Of a stretch of 11,064 bases of DNA, positions 6,880 to 11,064 are shown piece after piece; position 1 is the first letter of the stretch; every line of letters begins with the position of its first letter. The notes beneath the pieces are model-generated. The model searched no databases. It saw nothing but the letters and a program-made list of their open reading frames with translations, and had not been told where the DNA came from. The stretch is taken from assembly GCA_944392065.1 (NCBI GenBank), contig CALXVO010000032.1, positions 1 through 11,064 on the forward strand. Direction: 5' to 3'. Origin of the DNA: an uncultured Clostridia bacterium. Its GTDB lineage: Bacteria > Bacillota > Clostridia > TANB77 > CAG-508. Made by a program: the position numbers and the translations under genes.

Positions 6880-7590
6880 TTATATACTTTCTAATGCAAT
6901 TTTAATCATATTATTTAGCGAACGTTCTCTTTCTTCAGAAGTACTTTCCTGATTTTTGTAATGAGAATCGACAACGGTAAGAAGGCATGCAGCTTTTCTA
7001 TTAAAATATTTTGCCATATAGAATAAAGCAAATGCTTCCATCTCACAAGCTATAATATTTAAATCTTTAGGAAATCTCTCAATAAATCCATCAATATCGT
7101 CTAAATATCCATCAAAACAATCATTGCAAAGTGTGTTTCCTTTTATTAATGGAATGTCAATTTTAGAAGCGGTTTCTTCTAACTTCTGATTAAGATCTAA
7201 GCTAGCTTCAGCAATATGTTCTTCATTTTCGCTCCATTCATAAGCAAAATTTCCTTCGGTATAGCTTTTATCAACTAATATCGTGTCAAATAGATTTAAA
7301 TCTTCGCTATAAGATCCGCAAGAACCAATACGAATAATTTTTTCTACATCATAAAATTTAAATAGCTCATATGAATAAATTCCCATACTTGGCATTCCCA
7401 TACCAGAAGAAAATACAGTAACAGGTTTACCTTTATAGGTTCCAGTGTAGGCTAACATATTTCTAACTGTATTTACAAGTCTAGCATTTTCTAAAAAATT
7501 TTCGGCAATATATTTAGCTCTTAATGGATCGCCAGGCATAAGAACTGTTTTTTCAATATCTTCTTTTTGAGCATTACAATGAATAGACAT
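6880..7590 (-). CDS. deoD: Purine-nucleoside phosphorylase DeoD
   Basis: This is the 236-residue bacterial hexameric purine nucleoside phosphorylase (NP-I superfamily), which splits purine (deoxy)nucleosides with phosphate to base and (deoxy)ribose-1-phosphate in salvage. Key positions are in place: His4, GDPLRAK (20-26) with the phosphate-binding Arg24, Arg43, Arg87 and Ser90 in RIGSCGS, the nucleoside-binding EME (183-185), the catalytic-type Asp208 in VVDSH, and Arg221 corresponding to E. coli Arg217. AGGAGGTAATTT immediately before ATG fixes the start. Its leader contains a repeat copy (7608-7660), and a probable promoter lies at 7675-7703. It is a lone gene, converging on mgtA and separated from the small membrane-protein gene upstream by a strong terminator. 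Length and motifs are normal. Confidence 0.95.
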   Translation of the reverse strand: MSIHCNAQKEDIEKTVLMPGDPLRAKYIAENFLENARLVNTVRNMLAYTGTYKGKPVTVFSSGMGMPSMGIYSYELFKFYDVEKIIRIGSCGSYSEDLNLFDTILVDKSYTEGNFAYEWSENEEHIAEASLDLNQKLEETASKIDIPLIKGNTLCNDCFDGYLDDIDGFIERFPKDLNIIACEMEAFALFYMAKYFNRKAACLLTVVDSHYKNQESTSEERERSLNNMIKIALESI

Positions 7591-7607
7591 AAATTACCTC
7601 CTAAATT

Positions 7608-7660
7608 CCAATTTGGGGACAGGCGTATTTGTCCACTTTTCCAAACTAGGGACATACGTT
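7608..7660 (+). repeat. GGGGACAG-family repeat in the deoD leader
   Basis: The unit runs from CCAATTTGGGGACAGGCG through TATTTGTCCAC to CCAAACTAGGGACA and ACGTT, matching 6712-6767 almost base for base. It lies between the deoD promoter and ribosome site, so the deoD mRNA carries its reverse complement. Confidence 0.85.
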
Positions 7661-7674
7661 GTCACTTATAAAAG

Positions 7675-7703
7675 ATTATATCATATATTTTTTTAAATAA
7701 ACA
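7675..7703 (-). promoter_or_regulatory. Probable extended -10 promoter for deoD
   Basis: On the minus strand TGATATAAT (complement 7675-7683) forms an extended -10. A weak -35 TGTTTA (complement 7698-7703) sits 17-18 bp upstream. The block resembles the mgtA promoter region. Confidence 0.55.
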
Positions 7704-7723
7704 TTTTTCTATAAAAAAATAAA

Positions 7724-7898
7724 GTCCCAATTGTTACTATATAATGGTTTTCAAAAAAGCATGTCCTGCAAACGGGATGTACTAATTAAAAAACTTCGCT
7801 TCGTCCCGACGGAGCGAAGTTTTTTAATTAGTACATCCCTGCGCGGACTTAATATTTTGCATAACCATTATCTAGTAACCCCCAGGTTGCACTGGGAC
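7724..7898. repeat. 175-bp fold-back (MITE-like) element
   Basis: Nested inverted repeats cover the whole stretch. GTCCCA (7724-7729) pairs with TGGGAC (7893-7898). The segment 7733-7749 pairs with 7863-7879, 16 of 17 matching. GTCC (7763-7766) pairs with GGAC (7845-7848). A perfect 27-bp pair (7774-7800 with 7813-7839) continues inward through CGTC/GACG to a tiny loop. A separate small hairpin CCCAG/CTGGG (7881-7885 with 7892-7896) competes with the outermost stem. No convincing protein is encoded. A non-autonomous mobile element or a structured RNA are the main readings. Confidence 0.65.
7788..7825. terminator. Bidirectional terminator at the core of the fold-back
   Basis: AAAAAA (7788-7793), then a GC-rich stem CTTCGCT/AGCGAAG (7794-7800 with 7813-7819) extended by CGTC/GACG, then TTTTTT (7820-7825). 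It works in either direction. On the minus strand it would end transcripts of the small membrane-protein gene before deoD. Confidence 0.75.
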
Positions 7899-7908
7899 AA
7901 TACAAATA

Positions 7909-8196
7909 TTATCTGTACCAACTAGGTATAAAGAAAATAGAAACATCTAATACTTGCAAAAATAAAAATAGTAAAAATGTAACAATAACAGATGTCATAC
8001 CCAATATTAAACCTGTTTTTCCTAAACTTCTATCACCTTTTTTCATAGCAATAATACCAAATACAATTGATAGAATTGCAGATAACACAGAGATAATAAT
8101 GAAAAATAAAAATACAATAGAAACAATGCCAAATACTAATGATGCGATTCCCCATCCACTAATTGAATTAGAATTTTTTTGTACTTCTTGTTCCAT
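7909..8196 (-). CDS. Small DUF4190-like membrane protein
   Basis: This is a 95-residue protein with a short polar N-terminus (MEQEVQKNSNS), a long hydrophobic stretch (about 14-50, one or two helices), a basic loop KKGDRSLGKTG (about 52-62) and a second hydrophobic block (about 63-83). The GIIAMKK...GKTGLILG pattern is typical of DUF4190-type small membrane proteins, whose role is not known. The ATG at 8196 is chosen because AAAGGGGGG stands just upstream on the minus strand. A longer in-frame start at 8250 overlaps the predicted -35 box and is rejected. It is expressed alone, with a sigma-A-type promoter directly upstream and a terminator after it. Confidence 0.8.
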   Translation of the reverse strand: MEQEVQKNSNSISGWGIASLVFGIVSIVFLFFIIISVLSAILSIVFGIIAMKKGDRSLGKTGLILGMTSVIVTFLLFLFLQVLDVSIFFIPSWYR

Positions 8197-8221
8197 CGAT
8201 ATCCCCCCTTTCATTAGCAGT

Positions 8222-8250
8222 ATTATTGCATGATTTAGAAAATATGTCAA
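8222..8250 (-). promoter_or_regulatory. Sigma-A promoter of the DUF4190-like gene
   Basis: On the minus strand TTGACA (complement 8245-8250) and AATAAT (complement 8222-8227) are separated by 17 bp, with a TG one base before the -10. Confidence 0.75.
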
Positions 8251-8335
8251 GTTTTAGCCAATAGAAGCGCAGATTATTTAGCTTTTAGAGTTATGCTGGA
8301 TTTAGAATCAAACGAGCATGGGACAAATTGAGAAG

Positions 8336-8400
8336 AGTGGATAAATACGCCTGTCCCTAAATTGGAAAAAAGTGGACAAATACGCCTGTCCCCAAACTGG
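8336..8400 (-). repeat. Tandem pair of GGGGACAG-family repeats upstream of groES
   Basis: Two units lie in tandem with a 35-bp period (8336-8365 and 8371-8400). Each reads AGTGGA(T/C)AAATACGCCTG then TCCC and ends in CTGG or TTGG. They are inverted relative to the copies at 6712 and 7608. They stand about 35 bp upstream of the groES -35 box. The rest of 8251-8335 holds nothing recognisable. Confidence 0.85.
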
Positions 8401-8435
8401 AATTGAGAATGTTTTGTGAAAATTAAAAATAAGTA

Positions 8436-8464
8436 TTGACATTTAAATAAAATGGGTATATATT
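8436..8464 (+). promoter_or_regulatory. Sigma-A promoter of groES-groEL
   Basis: A consensus -35 TTGACA (8436-8441) and -10 TATATT (8459-8464) are separated by 17 bp. The -10 overlaps the left extension of the CIRCE-like operator. Confidence 0.85.
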
Positions 8465-8498
8465 TTTAGCAGTCAAAATGAATGACTGCTAAAAATAT
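8460..8498 (+). promoter_or_regulatory. CIRCE-like operator (variant)
   Basis: TTAGCAGTC (8466-8474), nine bases, GACTGCTAA (8484-8492). The consensus CIRCE element bound by HrcA is TTAGCACTC-N9-GAGTGCTAA. Here one base differs in each arm, and the changes are complementary, so the symmetry is kept. The arms extend to 15 bp each (8460-8474, 8484-8498). Placement over the -10 and transcription start in front of groES is typical for HrcA repression of chaperonin operons. Confidence 0.85.
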
Positions 8499-8585
8499 TA
8501 ATATGAAATATAAATCATACATCTATATTTTATACATATTAATATATAGAATAAATGGTATAAATTTTTAAGGAGGTAGATAAAA

Positions 8586-8867
8586 ATGTTAAAACCATTA
8601 TCAGACAGAGTAGTAATAAAAATGTTAGAAAATGAAGAAACAACAAAAAGTGGTATTATTTTAGCACCAAATGCTACGGAAAAACCACAGATTGCCGAAG
8701 TTGTTGAAGTTGGACAAGGAAGGGAAGTAGATGGAAAGCTAGAAAAAATGCTAGTAAAAAAAGGCGATAAAGTTGTAGTTAATAAATATGCAGGAACAGA
8801 AGTAAAATATGAAGGAGTAGACTACATCATAGTGAAACAAGATGATATTTTAGCAATTGCAGAATAA
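8586..8867 (+). CDS. groES: Co-chaperonin GroES
   Basis: This 93-residue heptameric co-chaperonin caps GroEL to enclose folding substrates in the cytoplasm. It begins MLKPLSDRVVIK and has the mobile-loop region ENEETTKSGIILA (about 15-27), whose hydrophobic tip binds GroEL, and the closing DYIIVKQDDILAI of the beta-barrel. AAGGAGG lies at 8570-8576 ahead of the ATG. It is the first gene of the heat-shock operon, under the CIRCE-like operator. Length is normal. Confidence 0.97.
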   Translation: MLKPLSDRVVIKMLENEETTKSGIILAPNATEKPQIAEVVEVGQGREVDGKLEKMLVKKGDKVVVNKYAGTEVKYEGVDYIIVKQDDILAIAE

Positions 8868-8965
8868 AGTAAATCACTAGGAAAAAATTAAATAGCTATA
8901 AAGATTCAAAAAAAGTAATCAATAAATAAGTAAGAAAAAATTCTTACAAAAAACGAAAAGTTTAA

Positions 8966-9026
8966 ATGGAGACCTGTCCCCAAAGCGACAGGGTTGTCGT
9001 TTTTAGGACTGTCCCCAAAACGACAA
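8966..9026 (+). repeat. CTGTCCCC repeat with alternative hairpins between groES and groEL
   Basis: The segment contains CCTGTCCCC (8973-8981) and CTGTCCCC (9009-9016), related to the dispersed repeat family. Three stems compete: CCTGTC/GACAGG (8973-8978 with 8987-8992); CGACA/TGTCG (8986-8990 with 8995-8999) followed by TTTTT, terminator-like; and TTGTCGTTTT/AAAACGACAA (8994-9003 with 9017-9026). The groES-groEL gap is about 180 bp, long for this operon. Confidence 0.6.
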
Positions 9027-9047
9027 AGTAAAGAAAGGATGATAGAA

Positions 9048-10682
9048 ATGGCAAAAGAAATTAAATTTGGAGAAGATGCAAGAAAAAGCTTGCTTAATGG
9101 TGTTAATAAATTAGCAGATGCAGTAAGAGTTACAATGGGACCAAAAGGAAGAAATGTAGTACTTGATAAAAAGTTTGGAGCACCACTAATTACAAACGAT
9201 GGTGTAACAATTGCAAAAGAAATTGAACTTGATGACCCATTTGAAAATATGGGAGCTCAAATTGTTAAAGAAGTTTCTATTAAAACAAATGATGTTGCAG
9301 GTGATGGTACTACAACAGCTATGGTTCTAGCACAAAGCATGGTAAAAGAAGGTGTAAAGAACGTTGCAGCAGGTGGAGATCCAATGGCTATTAAAAGAGG
9401 TATGGATAAAGCAGTTGATGTAGCTGTAGAGTCACTTAAAAAAATTAGTTCCCCAGTAAATGGAAAAGAAGATATTGCAAGAGTTGCAAGTATCTCTGCA
9501 AACAATGACGAAGTAGGAGAATTAATTTCTGAAGCAATGGAAAAAGTTTCAAAAGATGGTGTTATTACAATTGAAGAGTCTAAAACTTCTCAAACAGAAT
9601 TAAATGTAGTAGAAGGTATGCAATTTGATAGAGGATATGTATCTCCATACATGGTAACAGATACCGAAAAAATGGAAGCAGTAATAGATAATCCTTACAT
9701 ATTAATTACAGATAAGAAAATTAGCAATATACAAGAAATATTACCATTACTAGAAAATCTAATGCAACAATCTGGTAAATTAGTAATTATTTGTGATGAT
9801 GTAGAAGGAGAGGCACTATCTACCTTAATTCTAAACAAATTAAGAGGTGTATTAAATGTAGTAGCAGTAAAAGCTCCTGGATATGGAGACAAGAGAAAAA
9901 ATATGTTACAAGATATTGCTATTCTTACAGGAGGAGAAGTTATTTCTTCCGATTTAGGAATGGAACTAAAAGATACACAAATTGAACAATTAGGTAGAGC
10001 TAGACAAATAAAAGTACAAAAAGAAAATACTATTATTGTAGATGGTATGGGAAATAAAGCAGAAATTTCGGCAAGAGTAAATCAATTAAAAGCACAAATT
10101 GCAGAAGAAAAGAGCGAATTTGAGAAAGAAAATTTACAAGAAAGACTTGCTAAAATAGCAGGTGGAGTTGCAGTAATTGGTGTTGGTGCAGCTACTGAAG
10201 TAGAAATGAAAGATAGAAAATTAAGAATTGAAGATGCATTATCTGCTACAAAAGCAGCAGTAGAAGAAGGTATTGTTGCAGGTGGTGGTACAGCATTTGT
10301 AAATATTATTCCAGATGTACAAGAAGCGGTACTCCAATTACATGGAGATGAGAAAATAGGTGGAAAAATTATCTTAAGAGCATTGGAAGAGCCTGTAAGA
10401 CAAATTGCAGCTAATGCAGGATTAGAGCCAGCCGTTATTTTAGAAAAGGTAAAAACGAGCGAAGTGGGAGTAGGTTATGATGCAGCAAATGATAGATATG
10501 TAGATATGAAAAAAGCAGGAATTGTAGACCCAACAAAAGTATCAAGAAGTGCTATTCAAAATGCAGTATCTATTGCATCTATGATTCTTACAACAGAAAG
10601 CTTAGTTACAGATAAAAAAGAGCCAGCATGCAACTGCGGTGGACATCATGATGACGAAGGACAAATGGGTGGAATGTATTAG
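9048..10682 (+). CDS. groEL: Chaperonin GroEL
   Basis: This 544-residue ATP-dependent chaperonin assembles as double heptameric rings. Start MAKEIKFGEDARKSLLNG, with AAAGGA at 9034-9039 and 8-base spacing, fixes ATG 9048. A longer frame opening at 8994 runs through a repeat and is rejected. Nucleotide-binding GDGTT (85-89) follows DVA, and the ATP-site block DGVTIAKEIELDDPFENMGAQ (about 51-71) is intact. The apical domain carries ITDKKISNIQEILPLLE, and the equatorial C-terminal half has GGVAVIGVGAATEVEMKDRK and the conserved GIVDPTKVSRSAIQNA. The tail ends CNCGGHHDDEGQMGGMY: it keeps the terminal GGM-like ending but has an added Cys/His/Asp-rich stretch. It is the second gene of the operon, and a terminator follows. 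Confidence 0.97.
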   Translation: MAKEIKFGEDARKSLLNGVNKLADAVRVTMGPKGRNVVLDKKFGAPLITNDGVTIAKEIELDDPFENMGAQIVKEVSIKTNDVAGDGTTTAMVLAQSMVKEGVKNVAAGGDPMAIKRGMDKAVDVAVESLKKISSPVNGKEDIARVASISANNDEVGELISEAMEKVSKDGVITIEESKTSQTELNVVEGMQFDRGYVSPYMVTDTEKMEAVIDNPYILITDKKISNIQEILPLLENLMQQSGKLVIICDDVEGEALSTLILNKLRGVLNVVAVKAPGYGDKRKNMLQDIAILTGGEVISSDLGMELKDTQIEQLGRARQIKVQKENTIIVDGMGNKAEISARVNQLKAQIAEEKSEFEKENLQERLAKIAGGVAVIGVGAATEVEMKDRKLRIEDALSATKAAVEEGIVAGGGTAFVNIIPDVQEAVLQLHGDEKIGGKIILRALEEPVRQIAANAGLEPAVILEKVKTSEVGVGYDAANDRYVDMKKAGIVDPTKVSRSAIQNAVSIASMILTTESLVTDKKEPACNCGGHHDDEGQMGGMY

Positions 10683-10689
10683 TAAATGA

Positions 10690-10730
10690 ATACGACTTTC
10701 CTCAAGTGAGGGGGTCGTATTTCATTTTAA
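10690..10730 (+). terminator. Rho-independent terminator after groEL
   Basis: ATACGAC (10690-10696) pairs with GTCGTAT (10714-10720), with an inner CCTC/GAGG stem (10700-10703 with 10708-10711), then TTCATTTT. It ends the groES-groEL operon. Confidence 0.85.
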
Positions 10731-10734
10731 AATA

Positions 10735-10743
10735 TGATATAAT
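10735..10743 (+). promoter_or_regulatory. Extended -10 promoter for mtaB
   Basis: TGATATAAT (10735-10743) gives an extended -10 with a consensus hexamer. No good -35 is seen; the -35 position falls on the terminator stem. It matches the blocks before mgtA and deoD. Confidence 0.6.
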
Positions 10744-10776
10744 GTAAAACAAATCAATATTTGAATGGAGTCGGAA

Positions 10777-11064
10777 ATGAAAAATAAAACAGTAGCATTT
10801 TGCACTTTAGGGTGCAAAGTAAATCAATATGAAACAAATGCAATGATACAAAAGTTTAAAGAAAATAATTATGAAATAGTAGAATTCCAAGAAAAAGCAG
10901 ACATTTATATTATTAATACTTGTACGGTAACGAATATGGCAGATAGAAAATCACGCCAAATGCTAAGAAAAGTAAAAGAGTTGAACCCAAAAGCCATACT
11001 TGTTGCTGTTGGTTGTTATGCACAAGTGGCTAAAGAAGAATTGGAAAAGATTCCAGAAATAGAT
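10777..11064 (+). CDS. mtaB: tRNA t6A37 methylthiotransferase MtaB, 3' truncated by window end
   Basis: The first 96 residues of a radical SAM methylthiotransferase are visible. The enzyme adds the methylthio group to t6A at position 37 of tRNAs, forming ms2t6A. Visible is the N-terminal UPF0004 domain with its three iron-sulfur cysteines: Cys13 in LGCKVNQYET, Cys49 in NTCTVT and Cys80 in VGCYAQ. The NQYET and CTVTNMADRKSRQ pattern fits MtaB (YqeV) better than MiaB or RimO. GGAG (10767-10770) stands six bases before the ATG. The radical SAM core and TRAM domain lie beyond the window. It is preceded by the groEL terminator and its own extended -10, so it is probably transcribed separately. Confidence 0.93.
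   Translation, partial: MKNKTVAFCTLGCKVNQYETNAMIQKFKENNYEIVEFQEKADIYIINTCTVTNMADRKSRQMLRKVKELNPKAILVAVGCYAQVAKEELEKIPEID

Noticed and set aside
7731..7925. 64-residue open frame on the plus strand within the fold-back
   Set aside because: It is a by-product of the inverted repeats, has no ribosome site, and runs into the opposite-strand gene.
8214..8221. TTAGCAGT half-site upstream of the DUF4190-like gene, matching the groES operator arm
   Set aside because: No second arm is present, and eight bases can match by chance in this composition.
8994..9047. Upstream in-frame start for groEL
   Set aside because: The extension lies in the CTGTCCCC repeat and is absent from GroEL proteins, which begin MAK.

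Overview
The window looks like an AT-rich, spore-forming Firmicute, most likely an uncultured gut-type Clostridia. The evidence is very A/T-biased codon use, strong AGGAGG-type ribosome sites, and two sporulation-linked genes (ylbJ/spoVV and spore photoproduct lyase). No phage or plasmid backbone is visible. The left edge carries the 3' end of a gene that looks like a target of a diversity-generating retroelement (DGR).

Layout. (i) Positions 2-853 (+) hold the C-terminal part of a formylglycine-generating-enzyme/C-type-lectin-like protein. Its last ~55 codons look like a DGR variable region: a run of codons of the form NNC/NNT, as expected from A-directed mutagenesis of AAC/AAT template codons, in a genome that otherwise avoids C-ending codons. 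A +1 frameshift near 796/797 scrambles the end of this copy. A folded non-coding segment (911-987) and a terminator (1021-1051) follow. (ii) On the minus strand are a small Met/Asn/Tyr-rich protein (1096-1338) and the sporulation membrane protein YlbJ/SpoVV (1468-2775). (iii) On the plus strand are a spore photoproduct lyase whose start codon seems to have been displaced by a repeat element, and an MgtA-type magnesium P-type ATPase (4136-6706). (iv) On the minus strand are purine nucleoside phosphorylase DeoD (6880-7590) and a small DUF4190-like membrane protein (7909-8196), separated by a 175-bp fold-back structure. (v) On the plus strand are groES and groEL, with a sigma-A promoter and a CIRCE-like operator that departs from consensus symmetrically, then a terminator and the start of mtaB (tRNA ms2t6A37 methylthiotransferase), cut by the window end.

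A family of short intergenic repeats built on GGGGACAG/CTGTCCCC occurs at six places (about 2822-2948, 4021-4115, 6712-6803, 7608-7660, 8336-8400, 8966-9026), in both orientations. It sits in the 5' leaders of mgtA and deoD, in the groES-groEL gap, and at the lost start of the lyase gene. It resembles REP/MITE-type sequences. No transposase lies in the window.

The genes do not form one pathway. Two groups make sense together: the groES-groEL stress operon, and the sporulation/germination genes (ylbJ for dipicolinate handling in spore formation, and the lyase for repair of spore DNA). The most unusual features are the frameshifted DGR-like variable region with a possible bistable RNA after it, the repeat family's intrusion into gene starts, the altered CIRCE operator, and the fold-back element.
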